Source: Campylorhamphus procurvoides (lineage: Eukaryota > Chordata > Aves > Passeriformes > Dendrocolaptidae). From it: DNA of 64,000 nt. Under the pieces are notes generated by a model. That model made no database searches, had not been told where the DNA came from, and saw only the letters and a program-made list of their open reading frames with translations. Every line of letters begins with the position of its first letter. Positions within the stretch are counted from its first letter, which is position 1. Shown here in pieces: positions 13,851-25,871 of this stretch. A program made the translations under genes and the position numbers. The stretch lies in assembly GCA_013396655.1 (NCBI GenBank), contig WBMV01007614.1:43765-107764 (forward strand), given 5' to 3'.

Positions 13851-14837
13851 AAATATAGTACATTTATACAAAATCAGACCTTTTTTTTTTTATCTTATAA
13901 TCTTGTACCTCATCTTAAATATTTATGACATGGATAAGAATCTAATTTTATTTTGATTTTTTATTTTCACCCCTGAGGAAATCCACCCTTAACAGTCCCT
14001 ATATGGTCCTAAAATGATATAGGTGCTTCCTTTGCTCTAGCTGCCTCTGAAGCTGCCAGCATGACCTTCTGAAGCTGCTGGGATGACTCCTATAGGGCAG
14101 CATAATCCTGTTGTTTGCTTGTGCATGCTGTCTCTTGCTTTGTGGCTTCTCCCCAGCAGCTGGTGGCTGTGCAGCACCGAAACACGGTCTCAAACTTGAA
14201 TGCCCTCGTGATCATTTTCTGACAAGGATGTTGCCAGCTGCTAGAACTGCCTTGGTGGAAAACCATCAGAATGAAAGACTGGCTGTATTGACTGAGAGCA
14301 TGAATGCTGTGCTAAGGTTTATTGCTATTACCTTGGGTTTTTTCCCTGTCTTTGTTGGTACTATTAGCAGCTTGAGAAGAGACCTTAAGGTAAGTTTGAG
14401 CCAAGGCAGGTGATACATGCATTTATTTGTGAGTGTGCCGTAAAAAACATGTGATACAGGTCTGCATCTGTGCATGTGAAGGAGAAATTATCTAAAGTGC
14501 AGGTTGCTGGAAGCTGTGAAGGGCAGAGGAGCTGAGCAGAAAGTCCGGCTGTACAGCTAAATCCAGGCACCTTGATCTGGGCTAAAAAGCTGAAGTCGCT
14601 CAGCAGCAGTTGAGCTCACAGTAGGCTTTGTACATACCCGTGCAAGACAAACATTTCCCAAGTGGTAGCCTCAAAAGCCAGGTTTTGAACTTTAACACTT
14701 AGTTTACCTGAATTCATGCAGAAGACTCATCCAATGTTGACTCACCAAGTAGGAGCGGGGCTGGGGGCATTGGACAGAATTCCTTCAGATACTGGTAGCA
14801 CAGTGGTACTATGCCAATTCTGTCGCACGGTCTGTCC

Positions 14838-15165
14838 TAAGGGGAGACCTTTGCTCTACAACTGCCTGAAAGGAGCTTGCAGCAGGGTGGGGGTCGGTCT
14901 CTGCTCCAAGTTACAAGGCACAGGACAAAAGGCAAGGGTCTCAAGTTGCACCAGGGGAGGTTTAGATTGGATATTTGGAAACATGTCTTCACAGGAAGGG
15001 TTGTCAGGCTTTGGCCAGGCTGCCCAGGGGAAGCGGCTGAGTCACCATCCCTGTCTGGGAGCATTTAAAAGCCCCATAGATGTGGTGCTTAGGGACATGG
15101 TTTAGTGATGGCCCTGGCTGTGCTGGGTTAATGGTTGAACTTGATGATCTCAAAAATCTTTTCCA
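14838..15165 (+). mobile_element. CR1 LINE 3' fragment (end of ORF2 plus 3'UTR)
   Basis: The plus strand begins with the end of CR1 ORF2 (GGGGAGACCTTTGCTCTACA then ACTGCCTGAAAGGAGCTTGC). It continues through the 3'UTR (GAGGTTTAGATTGGATATTTGG, GGCTGCCCAGGGGAAGCGGC) to GATGATCTCAAAAATCTTTTCC. It is 5'-truncated and inactive. Confidence 0.85.
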
Positions 15166-16751
15166 TCATAAATAATTTATTGATGCTATAATATTTCCTC
15201 TGTTTGTCTTGCTTACCCTATTTGCATGGCAAAAAAAAATACAAGTTTTATGAAGAATTAGTTCACCATCTTTCTGTTAGTTCTTCTCTTCTTACACATT
15301 TCCTCTTTAAAAAAAATCCTACTTTTAATACTTCCTAGAATGCTTTTTCATTTAAAAATAGGAAAAGGGGCAAACTTTAATTCTCATTCTTGTGGTAATA
15401 AGGGATAAAAAATAAGGAAATAGCATCAAACACTCTGACCATCTGCTAAAGAAATTTCAGCTCATATTTGACAATGATATCTACGATTTTTCTATAGAGA
15501 AATCATTATTGCTCCAGATGCCACTTTGAAAGTTTTAAGCATTTAAATTTAACTTCACACACCAAACTTTCTTAAATTATATATGAAAAACACTGCTCCT
15601 ATGTGTAATAACCACAGAGCACTGAACTCAATGACATAAGACAAAACTTTTATCCATATGCTAGACAATGTTGATAGAATAAAACAGTATTTAGAGTGCA
15701 TATGCCAAGACTTCTTAGCTAAAATCTCAGAATTTCAGAAGCCTCTGAAATCACTTTTTGAGTGATGTAAAGCAATACAATTATATTCGCTTTAAAATAA
15801 TTATCACCTAACTCTGTTGAATTTAAAGATGACATAAAGTAAAATGCAATAGCAGAGATGCATCCTGGAGGCATAAAACACTTAATTGCTTGTACTGGGG
15901 CAGCTGTACAGCAAATAGGAGACTATTTTTCAAAAGCTTGAGAAATATGAAACCAGTACATTGACAGGGAAATACATGCAGGTACCACTATCTCAGCTTT
16001 GCTACAACTGAAGATGAAGTTTGCCATTCTTGAAGTACAGCTGAATAGAACTTAGAGATACATGACATTCATACCTTTTAAAATCCAGGGCAGTTTTACC
16101 TTCCACAATTAAGTCTTGTGTGTCCATGATTCTCTCAGTTTTGTTTCATTGTACTACCCATAGAAATTTCAAATTATCAAATGCATAGGTTTTGCGGGTT
16201 TTAAACTAACTTTACAGTTGCCATCTTCTTGGCCATTAAAACCACAACTTTCCTAATTAAAAGTAAAGACGAGTCTGACCATGTTAGATGCCTATAGAGA
16301 TTTTCAATACTTTCACTACTGGTAGCATGTGTACACAGAGCACATGGAGAAAAAAGTCATAAACTTTTCCTTTGAAGTGCAATCATTAATAGTAATAATC
16401 ATTAGTGCCTAGAATCAGAAGTTTCTATTTGAGAACCTTCTCATGAAGATGTTCCCCAGTCTCCAGTGTTTAATCATTACCTAGCTGTGAAACCAGCACA
16501 GATGATTTTGCCCTTTATTTTATGTCATCATATTAGTTAATAAAAGGACATTGTTACTGGAAAGGTTTTTTCAATAACAAACAAGTCAGTGCAGAAAATG
16601 CCTCCGACTTAATTTCTGATTCATCCAAATCAAGGCTTATATAAGCCTTAATAATAATAAAAATCACAGAATATTGAAAAACAGTAAAAAAACTGCTGAA
16701 CATGAGTACTTTCTTCATTCTGTGCATTTACTCCATTATTTGTAAGTCCAT

Positions 16752-19537
16752 CAGTGGATGGCTGTAAGCTGTTCAGAAGGGACAGGCAAGGAAGTAGAGG
16801 CAGTGGCAGGGCTCTGTATGTTAGGAAGAGCTCAAAGATAGTGATGAGTGCCTATAGGTAAGAATAGGGGTAAGGCTAACCAGGCAGACAGTCTGGTGGG
16901 AGTGTTACAGACCACCCAACCAGAAGGGAGAGACAGACAAAATATTCTGTGATCACCTCAGAGAAGTCTTATGATCACTGAACCTTGTTTTTATGGGGGA
17001 CTTCAGCTTAGCAGAGATGTCTGCTAGAAATACAACACAGTGGAGAGGTGGCAGTCTAGGAGGTTCCTGAAGTGTGTGGAAGATAACTTCCTGACACAGC
17101 TGGTAAGATTGCCAACCAGGGCTGGTGCTCCACTAGACCTGCTGTTTACAAACAGAAAAGGGCTGGTGGGAGATGTGGTGGGTAAAGGCTGCCTGGTGTA
17201 CAGTGAGCATGAAATAAGAGAGTTCTCAGCTCTTGGTGAAGTAAGGAAAGGGATCAACAAAATCTCTACCTTGGACTTCTGGAGAATGGACTCAGGGCAA
17301 AGAAGAGTTTATGACCTTTGGAAAAAGCAGGTAACTCAGGAAGAGTACATTATGTCATGTAGAGAGAAAATTAGAAAGGTGAAAGCTCAACTAGAACTCA
17401 ATCTGGCCACTGCTGTGAAAGACAATAAAAAGTGTTTTTATAAATACATCAACAACAAAAGGAGGCCCAAGGGAACTCTTCATCCTTTATTGAATGCAGG
17501 GGGAAACACTGCTGATGAAGGATGAAGAAATGCCTCGGTTGCCTCAGTCTTTAACAGAAAGACTAGTTATCCCATGGCAATTGGTCCCCTCGGCTGGTAT
17601 ACAGGGACAGGGAGCAGATTAGACACCCTGCAATACTGGAGAAAGTCACTAGTTACCTGCTGTGCCACTCAGACATACACAAGTCTTAACAGGCCAGATG
17701 GGATTCACTCAGGGATTCTGAGGGAGCTGGCGTAAATGCTCACCAAGCCACTATCCATCATTTATCATCAGTCCTAGCTAATTTGGAAAGCACCCAGAGG
17801 TTGGCCAATGTGATGCCAATCCACTGGCCTGTCGGCCTGACCCCAGTGCCANCCCAAGGGAACTCTTCATCCTTTATTGAATGCAGGGGGAAACACTGCT
17901 GATGAAGGATGAAGAAATGCCTCGGTTGCCTCAGTCTTTAACAGAAAGACTAGTTATCCCATGGCAATTGGTCCCCTCGGCTGGTATACAGGGACAGGGA
18001 GCAGATTAGACACCCTGCAATACTGGAGAAAGTCACTAGTTACCTGCTGTGCCACTCAGACATACACAAGTCTTAACAGGCCAGATGGGATTCACTCAGG
18101 GATTCTGAGGGAGCTGGCGTAAATGCTCACCAAGCCACTATCCATCATTTATCATCAGTCCTAGCTAATTTGGAAAGCACCCAGAGGTTGGCCAATGTGA
18201 TGCCAATCCACTGGCCTGTCGGCCTGACCCCAGTGCCAGGGAAGGTTATGGAACAGATTATCCTCATTGTGATTGCACAGAATATTTGGGACAACCCAGG
18301 AGGATGAGGCCCAGTCAGCGTGGGTTTAGGAAGGGCAGGTCCTGCTTGACCAACCTGATATCCTTACATGACCATCCATCAAGTGGATGAGGGAAAGGCT
18401 GTGGATGTACTCTGCCTGTAATTCTGCTGTCTCTCACAGCATTTTCCTGGAGAAACTGGCAGCCCATGGCTTGGATAGGAGCACTGTTCACTGGGTAAAA
18501 AACGGGCTGAAGGGCCAGGCCCAGAGAGTGGTGGTAAATGGAGTTAAATCCAGCTGGTGGCTGGTCTTAGTGATGTTTTCCAGGGCTCAGTACTGGGGCC
18601 AGTCCCGTTCAATATCTTTATCAATGATCTGAATGAGAGGATTAAGTGCACCCTCAGAAATTTCACAGCACTAAGCTGGGCAGAAGTATTAATCTGCTAG
18701 AGGGTAGGAAGGCTCTGCAAAGGGATCTGGACAGGACAGCTTGATGGGTCAAGGCCAACAACCTAAGGTTCAACAAGGCCAAGTGCTCAGTCCTGCACTT
18801 GCTTCACAACAACCCCAGGAAGCACTACAAGCCTGGGAAAGTGCTGGAAATAGGCACAGTGGAAAAGGACTTAGGAGTGCTGTTTGAGAGCAGCTGAATG
18901 TGAGCCAGCAGTGTGCTCAGGTGGCCAAGAAGGCCAATGGCATCCTGGCCTGTATCAGGAACAGAGTGGCCAGCAGGACAAGGGCCGTGACTGTTCCCCT
19001 GTGCTTGGTACAGATGAGGCCACACCTTGAGTCCTGTGTCCAGTTCTGGGCTGCTCACTACAATAAAGACATTGAGTTGCTGGAGGCTGCCCAGAGAAGG
19101 GCACAAAAAACATAGAAGGGTCTGGAGCACAAGTCTTATGAGGATCAGCTGAAGGAGCTGGGGTAGTTTAGTCTAGAGAAAAGAAGGGTCAGGGGAGACC
19201 TTATTGCTCTCTACAACTACCTGAAAGCAGGTTGTAGCAAGGTGGGCGATTGATCTTTTTTCCCAGAGAACTAGCAATAGGACAGGAGAACATAGTCTTA
19301 AGCTCCATCAGGGTAGGTTCAGGTTGGACATCAGGAAGAATTTTTCATCAAAAAGGTTCCTAGCATTGGAATGGGCTGCCCATGGAAGTGCTTGGAGACA
19401 CCATCCCTGAAGTGTTCAAAAAATGATTGGATGTGGCACTTAGTGCTATGATTTAGTTGGCATGGTTGTCTTTGGTCAAAGGTTGACCTCAATGATCTTG
19501 GAAGTATTTTCCAATGTTACAAATTCCATGATTCTAT
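16752..19537 (+). mobile_element. CR1 LINE, long 5'-truncated copy with EN, RT and 3'UTR
   Basis: This is the longest transposon copy in the window. It encodes CR1 endonuclease remnants (GDFS-like region near 16995; VEDNFLTQLVRLPTRAGAPL at about 17076), an open stretch of 161 codons at 17040-17525, and reverse transcriptase fragments (18387-18632, 18900-19115, e.g. [20 protein letters not shown]). The 3'UTR ends with ATTCCATGATTCTATG at about 19537, the CR1 tail. Frameshifts and stops break ORF2, so it cannot be active. A 386 bp segment is present twice around a single N (see the repeat entry); without it the element is about 2.4 kb, against 4.5 kb for a full CR1. Confidence 0.9.
17466..18238. 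repeat. 386 bp direct duplication around one N (probable assembly artefact)
   Basis: 17466-17851 recurs at 17853-18238, apparently base for base, with the window's first N at 17852 exactly between the copies. Both lie inside one CR1. Failure to merge overlapping contig ends, with a minimum-size gap inserted, explains this better than a biological tandem duplication. Confidence 0.88.
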
Positions 19538-20077
19538 GCTGTACATAAAAGGAAGGAAAATATGAACACCACAGAATAAGATTTCAGTCTGAAGTATCTT
19601 CTGTAATACACACCTCACACAGTTCCTTTACTATCTTGTAGTACAAATTTCTGACTAAAGACAAGAAAATTGAACATCTTTCTTTAAACTTAAAGTTTCA
19701 TTATTTATGTTTCTTTCCAGATATCAAAATTTCTAATTAAACTACAGTGTTTTCACAAACAGTAGAGCTTAGAGATTTAAGAGCGGAAGTCAGTTGTCTT
19801 CACATGCACTAACCTCAGTAGACATTGTTTTAACTTTAAAATATCCATAAATAGAACTAGTTTTGAAGAACAGTGTACACATTAACTTCAAACAAAACTC
19901 ACTACTGAGAGACGTACATATTGCTAGAAGTATAATACCTACTATAAAAATAATAACTATAAATAAAATTTCACTGGCAGTATATGGTACTACCTGACTT
20001 CATAGTTCTCCTTTTCTCATCAGCCTCCATAGATTCTCACAAAGAAATAGGCACAGAAAAGATTTCCTTACACATCA

Positions 20078-20347
<270 letters not shown>

Positions 20348-20989
20348 TTAACACAAAGTGATTACATGGAATTTTAGCCACCTTGCATGGAGATGAGATT
20401 TAATGCAAGCAGAAATAGCACTCTAGAGACAATGTTGTTTACTATAAAATACATAGCTGCATGTAATTCTTTACAAATTCAGAAAGAATGTTCAAAAAAG
20501 TGAATATGGGAACAGGAGTTCACTGGTAATAAAACCTGGAAGTAAAGGGAAGCAGAAAAGACAGTATGAAGAATGTATCATTCTTACTGGCTGAGAGGAA
20601 GGAGATATATTCTCGATCAAAATACCCACAATTATCATCCCTAAATACTCACACAAAATAGTTGGAAAACTTATTCTGTCCACCACTCTGAAAAAGTTTC
20701 TCTAAAACAGCCCCAAAAGTTTTCTTTAAAAGACTGAAGAGAGACCTTATTCTCACCCTTCTCTCTTATACTCACCGATTTCAAAAACTGTGATTTGATG
20801 ACTGACAGCTTGATTTGCCTTTTAAGTTCCATACTCTCAGAAAAAAAGCATCAAGTACAAGAAACTCTAAGCTGATGAGCCTTAGCAGTTAAAGAAAACA
20901 ATGCTGTTGATCCCAAGGGAACACATTAGAATACCTCAGGCAGTGCCTTTAAGTGGGCAGAGGGAAGGGGGGGAAAAAGAATTAATGAT

Positions 20990-21600
20990 GCCCAGCACCA
21001 AATCTTAAGCCTTACAGAGGTGGCAGTGTGCTCTCCCCAGTCCAAAGCAATAACTACCAGTGAGTCATGATGGCTGCACATGGCTTAAGATGAACTTTGA
21101 CAAGACAGATGGCAACACAGTTGCCAAGGGCTGTCTTGTGCAGTGACCCAGATGTCCCACTGGTATACCAGGGCCTGCTGATCTCTCCTGCAGGGCAGAG
21201 ACTGCAGCCAGGATCTCCCCTTGAGTAGGGACACCTCCCAAGGTTACTCCTCAAGGTTGAGGAGTAACTCCCTGCCACCTCAGATACTTGTTAAGGGAAT
21301 AAGGAGTAAGCATGCTGAAACTCTGTAATTTGATGTAAAGGATTGATAGTGCATATATAATCCTTTAGACATGAAGAGTTGACCAACTCTGTTGATGAAG
21401 TCTGAATCCAGCCTTTCCTAGGCTGCCCTATGAATAGGACTTTAGAAAGCAACAGGGTTCTCTCTGAAACTCTGACTCAACAGGATGGTCTCCTGACAGC
21501 TCTGGCTGATCCTGTTCCCCATGCAATAAATACTCAAGTGTACCCTGCCATTGAATCTTGTTAAACCACTGTCACATTAATCACCTTTTTAACTCTTGCG
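20990..21600 (+). mobile_element. LTR-like segment, probable ERV LTR
   Basis: A GC-richer block carries CTCCTCAAGGTTGAGGAGTA, a TATA-like GCATATATAATCC at about 21352, and CCCCATGCAATAAATACTCA (poly(A) signal near 21525). It ends near AACCACTGTCACATTAATCA. This promoter-then-AATAAA order is that of an LTR. The family is not identified and the boundaries are approximate. Confidence 0.5.
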
Positions 21601-22736
21601 AGTGAACAGAGCACACTCTTTCTGTGACAACAGCTGCTATCACCTAGGGGATTCTAGCACTGGAAATGCTATGCAGAATGTCTCAAAGCTATTAAAACAC
21701 TACTTCAGACATTAAATCAAAACAAATTTTAATCTGCCACTGTCCTTCCCCTCTTCAAGCAAAAGTTGAGAGAGCAGAAGCGGTTGGGCACTACTGGTAA
21801 CAAGACTTCCAAATAAGTAAAGAACAAGGGAGATAGAAGACAATTTGCAAAGAAGAAAAGCTGGAGTACAGTTAAGCTCTGTCATTCTTTTAGAGTATAA
21901 GCAGGGGTACTTTCAAAGGACTACTCTGGTCTTTACAAGTACAACCAAAAGAAAAGTGTGCAACGGCCATTGGATCAACAGGAAATTACAGAAAGCAGAT
22001 TAGAAAAAAGCAAAGAAAAAGCCCAAATTAACCAAATGAAACAAAAAACACCCCACCTAAAAGGTACTGTCTCAGTAATTATATTACATCCAAAAAAACT
22101 AAAGTTTTCCTATAACTTTTAATAGATATATCAGACTTAACAGGCTTCTAGATTAAACTAGAAAAAAATGTGCAGTAACAAAAAAAATCACTGATAAGAA
22201 TATTCTCTTTCAAAAGAGAAATCTCATCTCCCTGTACTAGGATGGACTGCTGCTCCCCTCTGCACATGAAGAAAAGAAGAGACAGCACTTCTGTCAGTCA
22301 CTAACATTCTATCCACACAGAGACAGCTTTAATCTTTTAAAGTCAGACCACCAAAGACCATATCAAGGACAGGCTAGTCAGAGACTTGAAATGGCACACT
22401 GTCTTCCAAACTATCTGATAAGAGTTAATTAATAAAGCAGATTACACAGAAGTGAATAGTCAAAAGAGATTCCCCATGCTCTGTTTGATATACCTTTTTA
22501 CATGAAACACACATCAGATGACAGGCCCACTAAAAAGCAAACAGATCCATTTAAATGAAGCAAATAATCTGAGCAATGACTGATGACTATTCAACAAGAT
22601 GCATTTGCTGATTACAGGAAATAAGGAGACCTTTCAGAGGTTAAACAGGCTGTTTTCATTGTGCGGTAATGCTTTGCATAAGCAATAGAGTAAGAAAAAT
22701 TGGAAGGCCAAACATGACCCTTTTCATGGAAATACA

Positions 22737-22772
22737 TGAATTTGAATGAATTTGAATGAATGAATGAATTCA
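22737..22772. repeat. Short TGAA/TTTGAATGAA tandem array
   Basis: Two TGAATTTGAA-type units run into three TGAA units. It is low-copy and probably neutral. Confidence 0.7.
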
Positions 22773-24074
22773 CTTAGAATTTGAAATCACAAAAAGGAAG
22801 GGTTAAATTTTAAACAATCACCAAAAATAAAACTCACAACCTCAAAGATTTTTCTTATTAACGTCATGTCCTAAATCTCAGATTTCTGTTGGCATAGTTG
22901 TCTTACATTCAAAATCTTGCTTTTAAAGTCTCCTTCAAAATTCCTGTCTTACAGATTCACAAATTCTATGTGTGCTTTTTTTGCCCAATGCCAAAACACA
23001 CAGGGTTTGTCATTCAAGATACCTAATTGTATTATAAGATGAAGTAAAGAGGAAAACAAGAAAAATATGCTTAGCCAACAAAGCTAAGAAAAAATTGGAT
23101 CTTACATTTTTCATAGTTACATTTTTTGTGGATTAATATTTAGTACATACATGCAAATGCACATATAGTTGCATATATTATAATGGTTACTGTAGCACTC
23201 CAACAATCGCTGGGGGAATGTTTAAGAAAGATTATTCTCAATGCTAACGATTCCAAAATTTATCTCAATACACCCTCCCACTGCTGACAGTTTAGCAGGT
23301 GTTCTATTGCAACAAGCAGCAGTTCAGCTGCCACCTGGTACGCGTAGGCTGACTTATCAGCATTCAGCACATTTCCACTTCTATCACTTTGAGCCATGAG
23401 AGATCACAGCCTGGTTCTCTCTATTCACTTTCTCACTGAATCCCATTAATTACAATTACATTTGGGTACAGTCTACTTCCTCCAAAGACTAAGTGATAGA
23501 ACCAAACTTAAATATTTAACTGTTTGTAGCATTTGCTTTTTCTTTTGTTTTCTTTTGATTACAAGAATCATCAAGACACCAAAATACAAAAATCAACTCC
23601 CTTACCCCATCTCAAGTGTATTGTACTGAAAATAAGTATGCTACTTTAAACAGCAACCACTGAAAATTATACTATTCAGAGTAATGTTCTGTAAATCCAA
23701 AACTATAAATCTAGTTATAAAACCTTCCAGCTTGGAAAGTTTCACCTGACAGTTTATGATAAAGCACAGAGCTATGAAGGGAATCAGTATTTACCTATAT
23801 ATTACAAAAACTGAACTCAGTAACTACATTTTTATATGCTAATACATCATTTAGAAAAAAAATACTTATTTTATGAGTAATATATTCCAAAAAAGCTTGC
23901 TTTCCAAGGCAGGCAGCATCATTCTAAGTGCCTACATCTCTTCAATTTTACACTTAGATTGACCTAAGCATGAAAAGTGAAGTGATATTCCAAAAAGGCA
24001 TACATCAAATCAGTGGATTCTTCCCACCTGTGTTGCCAGCAGGGCTATAACACACATGTTCTAGTTCTTGCAGA

Positions 24075-24490
24075 GCACGTTTGACACAGCATCAAGGCCT
24101 TTTCTGCTTCTCACCCCACACCACCAGAAAGGAGGCTGGGGGTGCAAAGCAGTTGGGAGGGGACACAGCCAAGATAGCAGACCCCATGGCATCTTGCTCA
24201 GTACATAAAGCTGTGATGAAAAGATGGCATGGGAACTGTTTGGAGAGATGGTGTTTGTCTTCCACCATTACATGTGGTGCAGCGCTGCTCTCCTGTGGAT
24301 GGCTGAACACCTGCCTGTCCACGGGAACAAGTGAATGAATTCCTTGTTTTGCTTTGCATGTGTGTGCAGCTTCTGCTTTCCCTAGTAAACTGACTTAACC
24401 CACAAGTTTTCTGGCTTTTACCCTTTTGATTCTCTGCCCCATCCCACCAAGAAGGAGTGATAAGCACCTGTGTGGTGTTCAGCTGGACAA
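24075..24490 (+). mobile_element. Solo LTR, avian ERVL-type
   Basis: It contains CTGCTTCTCACCCCACACCA, GGAGGCTGGGGGTGCAAAGC, GTTGGGAGGGGACACAGCCA and a TATA-like ACATAAAG (about 24203). Then come TGGATGGCTGAACACCTGCC, GAATTCCTTGTTTTGCTTTG and an end with CCCCATCCCACCAAGAAGGA. These are characteristic of a common avian ERVL LTR related to, but distinct from, the copy at 10278. No internal genes flank it. Confidence 0.78.
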
Positions 24491-25767
24491 TAATACACAT
24501 GAAAATATTCACTTAAATGTTAACTACTGTGAGTTAAGTTTCATACTGCTAGAAAAACATCAAATACACCAGAGAGAAAGTACTGCATTATCCTACATTC
24601 TAAGCTGGGGAACATGTTAAGCTAAGCTTGTGTATACATGTCCACGTGATTTCAATATATAAACAGCACATACACTACAACAGAAACCACAATAATAAGT
24701 AAGGTGTGTGGCAAGGACAGTTTACACAACTACACTGCAGTGACAACAGACTGAGAAAAAGTGTATATTGACTCATTCTTCTGAATTTAAAATAGTCTGC
24801 ACAGTGAGAAACCAAGAATCATAGCTCTTTACTGATCAAAAGGCTTTTAAAAATTCAGTATTAACAAACTGACGTTCAGGTAGGGGACCTTCAGAATCAA
24901 GTCCTAGTCTTCTAGGTAGGCTTACAAAATTCCAAAATTTAGAACTTGAGCATTTGCAAAGCATTCAGTGTATAAAATAAATACACTTTTTTAAAAAAAG
25001 CAATGCACTGAAAATGTCTTACTGGCTGGCACCTATAGGAAGTTCAAATTGGAAAACAATATGGCAGAAAATCTTGTAGAAAGGAGAAAAAACTGAATAC
25101 TTCAGATGTTTTTAAAGGCAGCTATTCATCCTCAAAGAAAAAAGCCAGTTATTTTTCCCACTTTCTGTTTATATAATGTTCTTATCAAATGTTTATTCTG
25201 CCACTGGCTAACAGCCAAAATTAATCATTCACTCTTTCTATTGTATCACAGCTTTTAAAATATATTTTAAATTAAATAACTGTTCTTTTGGCTTTATCCC
25301 ACCTTAAACCTTTCAAATCATAATACTGATAAAGTTACATTTCAAAGTTTAAATGTGAAGTTACATTTTGCATTAGAAAAGCAACATACAGACATAAAGA
25401 AATAAGGTACTCATCTTAAAATATTAGATACACAAATTAACAGGGCGAATTAAGAAGCATTTCAGTCAAGGAAAAAAAATCACATCCCAGCTAGCATGAA
25501 AATAAATTAAAAATAAGAAATCTTGGTAATGTCCTAGGAAAAAAACGAACAACAAAGAAACTTTTCGGATAAAGATTACGATGGCTACAAGTGTGTAATG
25601 CTAGAAAATTCCAAGTTAAATTATATAAAAGTTCTAATACATGTTTTCATGTAGTCACTGCCTAAAAAAAATAATATTTTTGCCACATCTTTACTTAACA
25701 ATCTTTATAGGAAACACAACCTAATTCAACACATAACAGTAGAGTTTAAAAAGAAGCACTAATGTAC

Positions 25768-25871
25768 CTTGTCAAAAGGAATTCCATACTTTTTCAATAT
25801 TGATGGAGAAATCAGAGTCATCTTGTGGCGAAGAAAAGCATCACATCCTTGAGAGCTGCTTGGGAAGAACC
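25768..25871 (-). CDS. KDM4C: KDM4C coding exon 6: JmjC, first zinc ligands
   Basis: The acceptor TTAG is followed by two bases completing Gly227 and 34 codons (228-261), [18 protein letters not shown] through GIPFDK. The donor is AAG|GTACAT. C236 and H242 are two of the four ligands of the structural zinc that is specific to KDM4 JmjC domains. The exon is 104 nt and contains no in-frame stop or indel. Confidence 0.95.

Noticed and set aside
17040..17525. 161-codon ORF as a host gene
   Set aside because: It is CR1 ORF2 endonuclease/linker sequence, not a host gene.
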